A DNA stretch of 64,000 nucleotides from Sphingobacterium deserti (GCF_000757725.1 NZ_JJMU01000021.1:1-64000), one strand, 5' to 3'; shown: positions 9,025 to 24,894, counted from the stretch's first letter. The notes: generated from the sequence alone by a model not told the origin. Numbers and translations are program-made.

Positions 9025-10098
9025 CTATTCTAATGTTTTTGCAAATCCAACAATACAAATGGAGAGGATAATGGTCACAATACCTGCAATGATCGAGGTG
9101 TAGGTAGACTTATTCACTCCCTTCCACTCCTTTAAAATGACGCCCCAAGCATTGGAAATTAAGATGATAAAGGCCATGTGCAAGATCCAAGAGCTTGCGC
9201 CATTACCCAACCGGCTTTCGCCCATGCCATAGAAAAAGAACTGCAGGTACCAAGTCGTACCACCCAGTGCGCATAGCAAAAGGTTTTTTCCAAGCGGTGC
9301 GGAAGCCTTCCCATAATCGGAAAATGTTTTGTTTTTCGCCAGCAGGTATAAACACCACAAGACATTGGTGGTAAAACCACCCCAAAGGATCACGATGTAC
9401 GTGACGTTGTTTTGGTAAAGAAATTCTCCCTGGCCGGGATTCGTCGCTTTCCAAAGTTCATTGGCAACATCTGCCATAGGCTTTCCGGCTTCGATGCCAA
9501 AATTGAAGCAAGCACTTAACACGCCCGAGACAATCGCAACAGCGATACCTATTCCGAAGTTAAAGTCGGATTTCGTTTCTGCTGACAAGCTGGACAGGCT
9601 TCGCTCTTTCAGCATACCCGCCCGTCCGCAGAGGTAAATTCCCACAACGCACACCAGCAAACCGAACATGACACATAACCCGGCATTCGTCGTGAAGAAA
9701 TAATCAATACCCTGCTTGCCAGGAGCTTGATTGAAATAATAATAGATAGCAGGCATCAAGGAGCCAAACACCATGCTTAAACCCAGGATCACGCTACTGC
9801 CCAAGGAGACGCCGAGATAACGAACGCCTAAACCGTAGGTAAGGCCACCGATTCCCCACAGCAGACCGAATAAAAAGGTATACCCTAAAGTGGATGTTCC
9901 GGCTTCTTGAATAATCTCTGGAAAGTTAGGAATGGTAATCCATGCAGCAATCGGCGGCACAATAATCCAGGAGAATAATCCACCCAAAATCCACATGGCC
10001 TCCCAAGACCATCCTTTCACCTTTTTGTAAGGAACGTAAAAGCTTCCTGACGCAAATCCCCCAATGAAGTGAAATATAACTCCTGCTAATGCATTCAT
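9025..10098 (-). CDS. rhaT: L-rhamnose:H+ symporter
   Basis: This 357-residue inner-membrane protein has about ten hydrophobic segments and the RhaT family opening GVIFHFIGGFASGSFYVPYKKVKGWSWE, in which the SGSFYVPYKKVK stretch is typical, as are the WGIGGLTYGLGVRYLG and GVLSACFNFGIEAG stretches. It imports L-rhamnose released by the upstream rhamnosidases. It is the first of the four catabolic genes, 131 bp after the DUF5703 gene, so it may also have its own promoter. Confidence 0.92.
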   Translation of the reverse strand: MNALAGVIFHFIGGFASGSFYVPYKKVKGWSWEAMWILGGLFSWIIVPPIAAWITIPNFPEIIQEAGTSTLGYTFLFGLLWGIGGLTYGLGVRYLGVSLGSSVILGLSMVFGSLMPAIYYYFNQAPGKQGIDYFFTTNAGLCVMFGLLVCVVGIYLCGRAGMLKERSLSSLSAETKSDFNFGIGIAVAIVSGVLSACFNFGIEAGKPMADVANELWKATNPGQGEFLYQNNVTYIVILWGGFTTNVLWCLYLLAKNKTFSDYGKASAPLGKNLLLCALGGTTWYLQFFFYGMGESRLGNGASSWILHMAFIILISNAWGVILKEWKGVNKSTYTSIIAGIVTIILSICIVGFAKTLE

Positions 10099-10229
10099 AA
10101 ATTATGTATTAAAATAAGATAGATTCATAATGATGCTCCAAGATAAAGGGATTCGAGGTAAAAACTGTTATGCACTGTCATGCTAACACCTTTTACCCTG
10201 TATAACGTCGTTATCGGGCAATTCATGCG
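10099..10229. other. Short intergenic region between the hydrolase and catabolic parts of the operon
   Basis: The minus strand can form a bulged hairpin (TGTTAGCA with TGCATAACA, around 10167-10190) followed by GTTTTTA, which could attenuate the hydrolase transcript. A near-perfect palindrome, ATAACG-T-CGTTAT at 10202-10214, could be an operator. Neither is strong, and no clear TAnnTTTG promoter was found. Confidence 0.3.
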
Positions 10230-12551
10230 CTATTCCAGCATATTGACTACATCTTGTGATCGATGGGCAGGAAAAACCTGCAAGTTGACCAATTTACCGT
10301 TGCGCAATTGCCCGCTTACCGTCGTTTGTTGTGGTGCATGGAGTTTGAAATCCACATCCCAATCTTTAGGCCATGCCGGAAAAAGCATAATCTTTTCGTC
10401 GGCCGTTTGCAGCAACATTTCCTGTAAGCCTATCATTCCAGACCCGCCCCAGTTATGGTCCGGCACCCAATCAAATCCAGGACCCCAAAATGTTGGAAAG
10501 CGGCGATCCGCATTACCTAGTTTTAACAGCGTTAAACGTTTCGCTTCTTCTGTAAAGCCAAGACGCGCAGCAAATATATTGTCTTGCTTCCAGCCCACAT
10601 GGCTTCTAAATTTCAACACATCAGGATCATGAAGATAGGTATTGCGAGCGGTGTCAAGACCGGCCTTTCCAACACCATATATTCCCCACGGATATACGGG
10701 GTATAGCTGCGGCGCCTCTGTATTATTGACACGTGCCCAAACTTGTGCCGGCGCAAGCATAGCTCGTCCATCTAGCTGGCGAATCGGCAAGGGTGGTATT
10801 TTCTTTAAAAACGTTTCGAAGTAGCTGCGACGGCGACTATCAAGCTGGTCATCTGGCAAACGCAAGGTTTGTTTCGTGACCTGTTGGAGTGCTGCTATCG
10901 TAGTGGAGGCATTGTAGGCCATTTTGTAGGTCTCTGCCGAAGATCCGGGGTAGAACACCAAATGTCCCTGCTGGTCCAAAGCTTTGCTCCCAAGCTTACG
11001 TGCGCGGTATTGATAATGCTCATCAAAAAAAAGAATACAGCTTTCGATAAACGGAAGATAGGGCTTTACGTCTTCACCAGCGTAGCTGCCTGTCTCCAGC
11101 ATCATCATACAAAATTCTAGAACGGTATCCCATTGGTATTCCAGCCAAGCATTGTATTCCAAACCTGGATCGTAATCGCTCGGGCGTTTCCAGTTATATT
11201 CTGCCGGATTTGGTAAGCCAAAGTTTTCAAGCTGCTCCGTAAAACTAGCGCCGCCATGGTTCCAATAGACCTTGCTTCGCCATTCGGCATTACGCTGCAA
11301 ACCGAGGTAAAACTTAAATTGGGAAGCCATCATATCATGATCGCCACTTTTCAACATGGGCCAGTATACCAATCGCTGATTTTGTGCGGTATGGGTGCCG
11401 CCTCCCCAATTGCGGAAATCTGGGGTAAAGGTAAAGCTGCTGTCTACAGCAGATGGATCATAGGTAAAAAGGCCGCCGTTAAATTTCGTCGGATATCCGC
11501 CGTAAGCATTGCACCCGAGCATATAGCGAAACAGTTGGTAGTTTCGCCCTACTTGCCATTCCGGACTTTGCTGATGCTGGCCCGACGGCCGAATGGCGAT
11601 ATGGCTGCGCGACCAAAACTCCTTCCACCAGCTTATCGTATTTTGGCGAGCGGTGGTGTAGGTTTGATCTGGTGTTGCTGATTTTTCCAGTTCGGCTTTC
11701 CAGCTTGCAAGCTGTGGACTCTGTTTCGCCAAGAGCGTCACTTGCAAGCGATGCCTCCGCGCGGGGCTTTTACTTTTTAGCGACCAACCTTTGTAGTCGG
11801 TGTCCATGTAACGACCTTGCTGTTCACCGGCAAACACCATTCCTTTTCCCTTCATCATGCCACCCGAAATCAAATGCTTCAGCGGGTTGAAAAGGGAATC
11901 TTTAACAGCGTCTAGCTGCTGCTGTTTAACCACAATATCAAAGGCTGTCGTATCTCGATTTTGGTGGTAGAAGACGATGGCATTGTCTATTGCTTTTACG
12001 CTATCACGATGCGTAACAACGGGAGCAGGCGGCGCCCACTTCCAGGAGTTTGCATTATTTTCCTTCTTTTTAGGAAATAGATCCTCGAATCGCCAGTTTT
12101 CGTAAATGGCTTCCATCGTCACTTTCTTATCAGCGCTGAGTTCTACGTGGACATTAGGTGCATGCACATCTACCCAAAGGTTCAATTCTGCTTTTACACC
12201 ATTTCCCTGGCCTGCGATAACTATATGTCCTTCTTCGAGCTTCAACTCTTGCCGAAAGTTGTTGCCCTCGAATGGGTTTGGAGCAAGCTTAAGTCTGACT
12301 CGACCTAATTTTAACAGCATATTGTTTTCGTCGAAAGCGCCGCTCTTACCTAAGTAAAAGAATACATCGCCGTTTTCCACCCATACGTTTAAACCAATAT
12401 CGCCCCCACCGACGGGCATAGATTCAGCCGCATTCTTACTAGGGCTTGTCCACAGGATATTGTAATCTTTCCAAGAGAAAGATTGCGCCATCGACGATGT
12501 AGCTTGGCAAAAAACGCAAAGGAGAACGAGGAAAAGATTGTTGAATGTCAT
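10230..12551 (-). CDS. Secreted DUF5703-domain protein, putative glycoside hydrolase
   Basis: The 773-residue protein has a signal peptide (about 1-22, ending SSMAQ). Its N-terminal domain begins KDYNILWTSPSKNAAESMPVGGGDIGLNVWVENGDVFFYLGKSGAFDE. This mimics the opening of GH95-like enzymes (beta-sandwich plus alpha/alpha barrel) and matches the DUF5703 family. The middle and C-terminal parts carry barrel-like, Trp-rich helices and a GH95-like tail (AWPKDWDVDFKLHAPQQTTVSGQLRNGKL). Family members sit in pectin and rhamnose PULs, but I know of no assigned activity and cannot point to catalytic residues. It starts 12 bp after the esterase stop. Confidence 0.75.
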   Translation of the reverse strand: MTFNNLFLVLLCVFCQATSSMAQSFSWKDYNILWTSPSKNAAESMPVGGGDIGLNVWVENGDVFFYLGKSGAFDENNMLLKLGRVRLKLAPNPFEGNNFRQELKLEEGHIVIAGQGNGVKAELNLWVDVHAPNVHVELSADKKVTMEAIYENWRFEDLFPKKKENNANSWKWAPPAPVVTHRDSVKAIDNAIVFYHQNRDTTAFDIVVKQQQLDAVKDSLFNPLKHLISGGMMKGKGMVFAGEQQGRYMDTDYKGWSLKSKSPARRHRLQVTLLAKQSPQLASWKAELEKSATPDQTYTTARQNTISWWKEFWSRSHIAIRPSGQHQQSPEWQVGRNYQLFRYMLGCNAYGGYPTKFNGGLFTYDPSAVDSSFTFTPDFRNWGGGTHTAQNQRLVYWPMLKSGDHDMMASQFKFYLGLQRNAEWRSKVYWNHGGASFTEQLENFGLPNPAEYNWKRPSDYDPGLEYNAWLEYQWDTVLEFCMMMLETGSYAGEDVKPYLPFIESCILFFDEHYQYRARKLGSKALDQQGHLVFYPGSSAETYKMAYNASTTIAALQQVTKQTLRLPDDQLDSRRRSYFETFLKKIPPLPIRQLDGRAMLAPAQVWARVNNTEAPQLYPVYPWGIYGVGKAGLDTARNTYLHDPDVLKFRSHVGWKQDNIFAARLGFTEEAKRLTLLKLGNADRRFPTFWGPGFDWVPDHNWGGSGMIGLQEMLLQTADEKIMLFPAWPKDWDVDFKLHAPQQTTVSGQLRNGKLVNLQVFPAHRSQDVVNMLE

Positions 12552-12563
12552 AGTTGTATTCCT

Positions 12564-13991
12564 TTACCAGTCGTCTGTACGGAATGAACTTACCGGAAGT
12601 CCGTTTACACCAAACAAATCGCCAATAATAAAATCTTTGAAAGCATAGCGTACCGCGACAGGCTTTGCAACGCGGGGCGAAGAGACCGACAACGTTTTTC
12701 CTTGAATCACGGCTGTAGCGAGAACAAACACCTTATTTTCACCCGCTATTTCTAGGGTTTTTATTTCCTTTCCAAAAGCGGTAAGACCCAATGGTGCATC
12801 TTTAAAATACACCAGTACGGTGCTTCCCTGTACCGCTATGCTGTCATAGACCGGACTACGATAGGCGATCGCATCAAAACCATAGCTTCCGCCGAGTGCC
12901 AGCAACGCTAAACGGTCGCCGCCCTCTTTCTTTTTTGCAGGGTGTATGCAGTTTTCTTCACCTAAGTCCATGGTCACAGCCATTCCGCTGTTGGAAAGCT
13001 TATCCAACGACTTTCGTTGCGCATCGCGCAGGTAGGCGGAATTATATTGCTCTTCCACATGAAACGGCGGTAGAGCTGCATAGTTGAATGGGGCAATTTG
13101 CGTAAAATAGAATGGCATTTGCGCATCTTTCCAAAGCTCCCGGTATTTTTCGACCATTCTTGGAAAAAGGATGTCATAACTTGCTGCGCGTTCGTAATTG
13201 GACTCTCCCTGATACCAGATGATGCCTTTTATCCCATAGCCTACGATAGGATGTATCATCCCGTTGTACAGCATCGTAGGCGCTCTATTTTTATCTTTCA
13301 ATCCTTCTGTACTGCTCGGGATTATTACATCTTCCTGATCGGCCAACCAAGCCGCATCCATCCAAGCCTCGACATTGGAACCACCATAGCTGCTGTGGAT
13401 AAGACCAACAGGCACATTCAATTGCTGCCGTAAGCGCTTTCCGAAAAAATAGGCGGTTGCACTGAAATTAGCTACTGTTGCCGGGCTGGCGGCTTTCCAG
13501 CTGCTAGGCTTGCTCTCGGAAGCGGGCTTAAGCAATGGGTTTCTTGGCACGGTATAAAAGCGCAGCAACTTGTCTTCACTGTCTAAGATCGCCTCCGTAC
13601 TTCCCGCGATAGGCTGCGCTGGATATCCTTTCATGGGCATTTCCATATTCGATTGTCCTGAGCAAAGCCACACTTCACCCAGCCAAACATCTTGCAGCGT
13701 GATGGTATTGCTTTCCTTCACGCGGATGGTATAAGGGCCGCCGGCCTTCGCCGTCCGTATATCCAAGCGCCAAGCGCCTTCACTATTTGCACGAACGGAA
13801 TAGGATTTTCCATCCCAAGAGGTGCGAACCTCTACCTGCGCAGCAGGTTTTGCCCAACCCCAAATGGGGACACTTTTCCCTTGCTGCAAAACCATTCCAT
13901 CTGTAAAGATGGCAGAAAGACGAACCTCGGCCTTGATGGATACCGAGCAGCAGAGAAATAGAATGAAGACTAAATTTTTCACGGATAGCAA
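12564..13991 (-). CDS. Secreted sialate O-acetylesterase-type (SASA) esterase
   Basis: The 475-residue protein has a signal peptide (1-21), an N-terminal beta domain (IFTDGMVLQQGKSVPIWGWA) and an SGNH-type esterase core. The nucleophile is Ser114 in CSGQSNMEMPMKG. Further blocks are VGLIHSSYGGSNVEAW and GIIWYQGESNYERA. In PULs these enzymes usually remove O-acetyl groups from glycans; here the likely target is acetylated pectin side chains, with no link to sialic acid. It lies 27 bp downstream of the GH127 gene. Family call is firm; the substrate is inferred from context. Confidence 0.87.
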   Translation of the reverse strand: MLSVKNLVFILFLCCSVSIKAEVRLSAIFTDGMVLQQGKSVPIWGWAKPAAQVEVRTSWDGKSYSVRANSEGAWRLDIRTAKAGGPYTIRVKESNTITLQDVWLGEVWLCSGQSNMEMPMKGYPAQPIAGSTEAILDSEDKLLRFYTVPRNPLLKPASESKPSSWKAASPATVANFSATAYFFGKRLRQQLNVPVGLIHSSYGGSNVEAWMDAAWLADQEDVIIPSSTEGLKDKNRAPTMLYNGMIHPIVGYGIKGIIWYQGESNYERAASYDILFPRMVEKYRELWKDAQMPFYFTQIAPFNYAALPPFHVEEQYNSAYLRDAQRKSLDKLSNSGMAVTMDLGEENCIHPAKKKEGGDRLALLALGGSYGFDAIAYRSPVYDSIAVQGSTVLVYFKDAPLGLTAFGKEIKTLEIAGENKVFVLATAVIQGKTLSVSSPRVAKPVAVRYAFKDFIIGDLFGVNGLPVSSFRTDDW

Positions 13992-14018
13992 ATCAATATT
14001 TATAAAAGAGTAGCTGGA

Positions 14019-16040
14019 CTAAAATGCCGGAAGCCACACCGACATATCACCAAATTCACGGTTGCCCCATGCAAAATAAGGAATAAGTCTTACGGATACC
14101 TCTTTTTTATCATCCTTCGATACTTTCCGATATAGGCTATTCCATTCGCTTCTATCATCGGTATATGCCTTCCCCTCCAAAAAAACTAGATCCTGACCCA
14201 GCACGGCATCATGAACGGGTTCGAAACGCTCTGCGGAATTGATTTTCAGTGCGAAAAGATCTTTTTCATTAGCAACATCAGCATGCTCTAAGCAATAAAC
14301 GACGGGGCCGCGTTTAACGGCAATCTGATTACGTGTTTCTTCCACCAACGGGTTTGCCTCCATAAACTCTACTTCCATGGGAAGATGTACGCGGATGCGA
14401 TCGCCTTTTTTCCAAGCACCTCTAATGACAGCGTAGCCTTTATCCATCTCAAAATTTACCTTTTTGTTGTTCAGGGTTACTTCGGCATTGGACGACCAAC
14501 CGGGAATACGGAATTTCAGCTCATAGTCGCGTGGAATATCTTCCAGCGTAAACAGCGCATCGCCATCCCAAGGGTAATTTGATTCTTGTTTGATTTTGAT
14601 GGATTTTCCGTTAAAGTTTGTATTTAACATATTTCCGCCATAGAGATTCACCCATACTGCCTTGTCGGATAGCCCGTAGGCGTAGTTAGCGACCTCGGCT
14701 ATCGTACGTACGACATTAGGCGGGCAGCAGTTGGAAAGTGCAATATAAGGCACGCGCTTTTTCGACCAGCGTTGCTGGAAGGGTAAATTTGTAGAATAGC
14801 TGAGCGGGTTGGTGTATAAGAACTTGTCACCGTCTAAGCTGATTCCTGATAATACGGAGTTGTAAAGTGCGAGTTCTAAAACATCCATGTATTTTGCATC
14901 GCCTGTAAAATTCGTCATCCGCCAATTCCACAACATGTTACCGATGTTGGCACAGGTTTCATTGTGTGCAGTTAGGTTGGGCAGCTGATAATCCCGACCG
15001 AAAGCCTGGTGTATCTTTTGCACTTCTGTCGGGTCGTATGAAGTACCATCCGGCGATGTTCCATCGTAAAGCGCACCAAGTCCACCTGTGATATACATCT
15101 TGTGTTTCACGACATCTTCCCATATGGCAAACAGGCGGTTACTTAGCGTGGTATCCTGCAGCTCGGCACAAAGATCTGCTACACCTGCATAGAGGTAGCT
15201 AGCGCGTACCGCATGTCCCATTGCCTTGTTTTGTTTTCTAAAGGGAATCCGGTCTTGGTTGTCATCGGTACCATCCTCGATCTCGCCTTTGATATCCACC
15301 AGATGCTTTGCGAGCTCCAAGTACTTCGGTTCCTTGGTCGTGCGATATAGTTCAACCGTACCCATATAATGCGACGGGCAGATGGCATTGCGCGCTAACG
15401 TAGGGTTTGATTTTTTATAGAATCCGTAGAGGTAATCGGCTGCCTTTATTGCGATATCCAACAAATCACGTTGGCCGGTGACACGATAATGAATACAGCC
15501 AGCAGTCATCAAGTGGCCGATGTTGTACGATTCAAAACTTAATCTATCCTGAAATTCGATGTTCTCACCGGCATTACGCTGGTCTATCGTTGCTTTAGTA
15601 TAGATATAGCCATCCGCACGCTGCGCTTTGGCAATAACCGGGATGACTTGATCGATCATCTGCAAAAGCTTTTTATCTTTCGTCTGTGCGTAGAGCGCGC
15701 AAACCGCCTCCAGCGTTTTATAAAAGTCGCCGTCATGAAAAGATGGCCCTTTGTGCTCTCCTTGTTCCAGTCCGGCCGCTATCTCAAAATTTCGGTAAGC
15801 ATGGCTGATGTCCGCGCGGGTATACATATCCCACAGGTTTGGTACCATTTGCTGATAGCAAGTCGCTGTGCGGTCGGCCCAAAAGCCTTTTGTCCAAGAC
15901 ACATCACCCATATCCACCGCTTTTTGCACAGCAAATGGGCTAGCACTTGTATTGGTTATAGCCTTCTCTTGCGCTGACATCCCCGTACATAAACATAGGA
16001 ATGCCAAGCCTACGCCGTATATTTTTCTATTCATCATCAT
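14019..16040 (-). CDS. GH127-type glycoside hydrolase (DUF1680)
   Basis: The 673-residue secreted enzyme (signal peptide about 1-23) belongs to the beta-L-arabinofuranosidase clan GH127/GH146. Zinc and nucleophile residues are visible: Glu361 and Cys363 in NETCAN, and Cys438-Cys439 in SNCCPPN. From memory of the Bifidobacterium HypBA1 sequence, these align with its Glu338, Cys340, Cys417 and Cys418. In the same alignment the general acid/base Glu322 falls on Gln345 (HQAFGRDYQLPN). That suggests a subfamily with another acid/base residue or another substrate. Its start overlaps the GH106 stop by 4 bp (translational coupling). Within RG-II-type loci GH127 members release unusual sugars. Confidence 0.88.
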   Translation of the reverse strand: MMMNRKIYGVGLAFLCLCTGMSAQEKAITNTSASPFAVQKAVDMGDVSWTKGFWADRTATCYQQMVPNLWDMYTRADISHAYRNFEIAAGLEQGEHKGPSFHDGDFYKTLEAVCALYAQTKDKKLLQMIDQVIPVIAKAQRADGYIYTKATIDQRNAGENIEFQDRLSFESYNIGHLMTAGCIHYRVTGQRDLLDIAIKAADYLYGFYKKSNPTLARNAICPSHYMGTVELYRTTKEPKYLELAKHLVDIKGEIEDGTDDNQDRIPFRKQNKAMGHAVRASYLYAGVADLCAELQDTTLSNRLFAIWEDVVKHKMYITGGLGALYDGTSPDGTSYDPTEVQKIHQAFGRDYQLPNLTAHNETCANIGNMLWNWRMTNFTGDAKYMDVLELALYNSVLSGISLDGDKFLYTNPLSYSTNLPFQQRWSKKRVPYIALSNCCPPNVVRTIAEVANYAYGLSDKAVWVNLYGGNMLNTNFNGKSIKIKQESNYPWDGDALFTLEDIPRDYELKFRIPGWSSNAEVTLNNKKVNFEMDKGYAVIRGAWKKGDRIRVHLPMEVEFMEANPLVEETRNQIAVKRGPVVYCLEHADVANEKDLFALKINSAERFEPVHDAVLGQDLVFLEGKAYTDDRSEWNSLYRKVSKDDKKEVSVRLIPYFAWGNREFGDMSVWLPAF

Positions 16041-19000
16041 CGTTTATCCCTCGCCTTTAAGTTTTTATTATTGTGCTCCTGTATCTCTTTGTACCACAGC
16101 AACGCCACATTGCCGGACAAGCCAGCAGGTTGCAGCGGCTTCAAGAATTTAGGTGTTGCAGTCGTTTGCATTATTTTTTCTTTGGCCTTACCGCTAGCTT
16201 CGTAGCCAAAACGGTTTCCCCAAGTGTGGTAGACACTAATTTCCAATCGATTACTACCGTTTTGGAGAAAATCAGTCACATCAATTTCATAGGGTTTCGC
16301 CCAGATGACGCCCACAGGTTTTCCATTCAATACTACCTCCGCCATTCCTTCCACATCATCGAGTTGAAGTGCGACACGTTGCCCTTTCGAGCTGCCGGTC
16401 TGCTTAAAATGGAGCGCGTATGTGCCCTTTCCAGCATGATAGCGTACCTCATCCGTTGTGGACTCCGTCCAAAAAGCTGGTGTTTTCTGATTTATTTTGT
16501 TGTCTTCCTGCCCTTCCAGCTGTAAGGTCCAGTCCCCTTTTACCGTTTCTGTTCGCTGTATTTTCCAGTTCGGCAAACGCACATCTGCCTCGCTCAATAA
16601 CACAAAAAGCGCTTGATGAGGTGCGAAATCTACTGTTGCCTCCGTGCGTTGCCCTTTCCGTTGTGCTGGAATTGCATTTAGCTCATCATTCACAGCGTCG
16701 TACAGGTAGACATGGGACGCATTGGTTCGGAAAGAAAGCACTGCTTTGCGCGAGACGCTGTCCTGATTGCTTAAAAAATAGCTATCTGTTCCGGCGAAAC
16801 GACGGTGATTCCATGCGATGCTCGTTGTTTTTTTGTCGTCAATAATTAAGTCTTCCGCTATCCCCAATGGGTTGAAGTCGGCTGCTTTATATGCGCCGAG
16901 GTGGATTTTTCCTTTACCAATTGTTTTTGTCAGCATACCGTTTTCGTTCGTCATGCCGTTAAATAATTGGTTTAGGAGCGCTTGAAAGGCCGATGAATCG
17001 CTTGATGAAAGATGGCCGATTGATTTTGTTGGTTTTGTTTCGAATAGAATAGTTGCCCCTTCATCGATCAAAGACGCGAATTTAGACAGCACGGCCAGTG
17101 AGCTGGCCTCAGGGTTTGGATTTAACAAGTGTTTTCCCGGCACAACCAATATTTTATAGGCGATATGGTCGGCAAACTGCACGGCGCCGTCCCTTACCTT
17201 CGCATATGCTAGTAGCGCATGCGGATTGAAAGAGTCGTAGGCATAACCGCGTAGGGGATCAATCCAATCCATCGTGCTATACATATTTGCAGAGGTGCTC
17301 ACGCTCGCTATCTTTTGTAACGGTTGCCCTTCGTTTGCCAGCTTTTCTGCGGTCCGGCTCACGCGATCAGCGCCAATGATGCCCGGCAATACGCCTACGA
17401 GTCTATCTGGAAGGATTGCACGTCGAGGTACTTCCTCGCCAATAAATACCGCAACATCTTTTACGGGTTTCCCTTGCTGAAGCAATTGCTGTGTGCGAAT
17501 GGCATAATCCACCCAGGCTTTCCCTGGTTTCCACCAGATTTGATCACGTTGGAAATAGGTGCCGATGCCGTCCAGTGTCATGCCCGGCTTGCGGTCCATC
17601 CAGGGATTATGCACATAGACATGGTACGCCAAATTGTTTACGCCCAAAGCGTAGTTTAAATCTTGTACAGGTTTTAAAAGGCGCGGATGTTCGTCCCATT
17701 CCATACGAATCTGCGTGAATGCTTCTGACATAACGACATTTTTCCCATAGATGTGTGCGCCAGATACGGCATCCAGCACATCATTGGGCTTGTCATGTGA
17801 TGGGCTTCTGAACCAAAATTCACCCATCGTTCGATCTGTAAGACTAAAGTGTGATAGACCGTCACTAGCCATCACTGGAGCAGTCGTTTCGGCCGTAAAT
17901 TCTACCTCATATTTGTCACACATCTGCTTTAAGGTTTTAAAACCTTTTTCCAGCAAAAGTTCTGCAATGGTCTCGCGGTAATCGTGTAGGAACGACTCTG
18001 AGGCCTCGGCACTATGGAGAACGTAGCCAGCTAGTACCGGCATGTATTTATCGAGCGAATAGCCACGACGCTTTTTAAACTCTTCGGCCATACGCCGCGT
18101 CCAGTTTTGGCTGCCAGACTCCCAAGAATCAATATGGAATACGGTAAGTACCTCCTTCGATAAATTAGGTTCGACGGCTTTCTTGGCTTTGCCATACCAT
18201 TGCTCAAATTGGAAGGCCACCACATCGGCATCGAGTTTATCGCATTCCAGTCCTTTTGCTGCACCCGCCGTCTCATTCTTATGACCGGTACTTGTATGCC
18301 CGATACGTAAGATTTTCCATGATCCTTTTGGCAGATCCAGATCAATCATGCCAGATTTTGATGGGGAATTCAATACGCGAATATCTTGCTGATGGATGAT
18401 GTTTTTATCGGGAATTTCTGTCCCCGCTGTTGGTAATGAAACGCGCCATATTTCAGCGGTTTTACTTTCTATCTGATTTATTTTTGCTTCTTCGGAAAGC
18501 GTAATTCCCAGTAATTTCAAAGACGGCTTCCACTTTGCGACATCCAAATCTTCTGCGCCCGGCTCGGATCCTTTCGGATCGTAGACGAAGCGGTAGAATT
18601 TCGCTTTCGTATGGGGAAGTGTATGCGTGACGCCGTTATCCCAGTCGAGCCATCCCATACGCGGCGCCTGCAACTGTACTAGTGGTCGAAAGCTTTTACC
18701 ATCGTCACTGATAAGTATTTTTAAACGATTCGCCTGATAATTGGATGCTTTCCATTCAATTTTCAATGCATTGGCGGCAAAGGGCTCTTTAAATTCATAC
18801 TGTATCCAGCCAGGTTGAGAAGTAGCAAAATGTTTGTCGTTGCCTTTGCTCACTAAACGCTGCAGATCTTCGTCATAGCTGCTGCTTACCTTTGGTGGGT
18901 GTGTGAAACTATTTTTATAGGTTTGAGGCTGCGCAATAGCGTAGAGCTGAATATCTTCATAATAGCCTTCGTTGCGCTCGGGCTGTGGCAGCTGCACGCG

Positions 19001-19471
19001 GAGTTTTTTCTTCCCGTTGGATGAGACAACGGTATCAGCAGCAACAATTTTCTGCATAGATTTTTCCGGTGTTATCCAAGGCCCACCGGCGGTGGCAAAA
19101 CCGTCATTAGGAAACATGGCGATCTTGATATTATACTTCTTTGCCTCAGACACGATGTGGCGGAACATTTCCCACCATTCGGGCGTTAAGGTTTCGGAAG
19201 CGGGCTCAAACAAAGGCGGGTTTGTCTTCGCTTTGATGGGTGTAAAGTAGGCTCCCGCAATATTGTTAGCCGCCATGGCTTGCAGATCAGCAGTGATCCC
19301 TTCCTTGGAATAGCTGGCATGCATAAAATACCAAACCACCCAAGGCTTTGCTTGTTCATAAGATTGCTCATCTAGCGTCAGTAGCGAAGCCGGAATGCCT
19401 TTAATCTGTGCGCGAACTGTCAAGACACACAGCATCGCACAACATAGTATATAGCTTTTTATCTTCATCAA
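16037..19471 (-). CDS. GH106 alpha-L-rhamnosidase
   Basis: The 1144-residue secreted enzyme (signal peptide 1-21) opens with the GH106 hallmark WVVWYFMHASYSKEGITADL and continues AMAANNIAGAYF. Two acidic motifs expected in the family are present: Glu451 in HIDSWESGSQNWT and Glu551 in MGEFWF. A C-terminal beta-sandwich contains VALQLDDVEGMAEVVLNGKPVGVIW, a GH2-like sugar-binding fold. GH106 enzymes remove alpha-linked L-rhamnose from rhamnogalacturonans. It follows the GH2 gene after 4 bp and overlaps the GH127 gene by 4 bp. Size is normal for the family. Confidence 0.92.
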   Translation of the reverse strand: MMKIKSYILCCAMLCVLTVRAQIKGIPASLLTLDEQSYEQAKPWVVWYFMHASYSKEGITADLQAMAANNIAGAYFTPIKAKTNPPLFEPASETLTPEWWEMFRHIVSEAKKYNIKIAMFPNDGFATAGGPWITPEKSMQKIVAADTVVSSNGKKKLRVQLPQPERNEGYYEDIQLYAIAQPQTYKNSFTHPPKVSSSYDEDLQRLVSKGNDKHFATSQPGWIQYEFKEPFAANALKIEWKASNYQANRLKILISDDGKSFRPLVQLQAPRMGWLDWDNGVTHTLPHTKAKFYRFVYDPKGSEPGAEDLDVAKWKPSLKLLGITLSEEAKINQIESKTAEIWRVSLPTAGTEIPDKNIIHQQDIRVLNSPSKSGMIDLDLPKGSWKILRIGHTSTGHKNETAGAAKGLECDKLDADVVAFQFEQWYGKAKKAVEPNLSKEVLTVFHIDSWESGSQNWTRRMAEEFKKRRGYSLDKYMPVLAGYVLHSAEASESFLHDYRETIAELLLEKGFKTLKQMCDKYEVEFTAETTAPVMASDGLSHFSLTDRTMGEFWFRSPSHDKPNDVLDAVSGAHIYGKNVVMSEAFTQIRMEWDEHPRLLKPVQDLNYALGVNNLAYHVYVHNPWMDRKPGMTLDGIGTYFQRDQIWWKPGKAWVDYAIRTQQLLQQGKPVKDVAVFIGEEVPRRAILPDRLVGVLPGIIGADRVSRTAEKLANEGQPLQKIASVSTSANMYSTMDWIDPLRGYAYDSFNPHALLAYAKVRDGAVQFADHIAYKILVVPGKHLLNPNPEASSLAVLSKFASLIDEGATILFETKPTKSIGHLSSSDSSAFQALLNQLFNGMTNENGMLTKTIGKGKIHLGAYKAADFNPLGIAEDLIIDDKKTTSIAWNHRRFAGTDSYFLSNQDSVSRKAVLSFRTNASHVYLYDAVNDELNAIPAQRKGQRTEATVDFAPHQALFVLLSEADVRLPNWKIQRTETVKGDWTLQLEGQEDNKINQKTPAFWTESTTDEVRYHAGKGTYALHFKQTGSSKGQRVALQLDDVEGMAEVVLNGKPVGVIWAKPYEIDVTDFLQNGSNRLEISVYHTWGNRFGYEASGKAKEKIMQTTATPKFLKPLQPAGLSGNVALLWYKEIQEHNNKNLKARDKR

Positions 19472-19475
19472 TATC

Positions 19476-24894
<5,419 letters not shown>

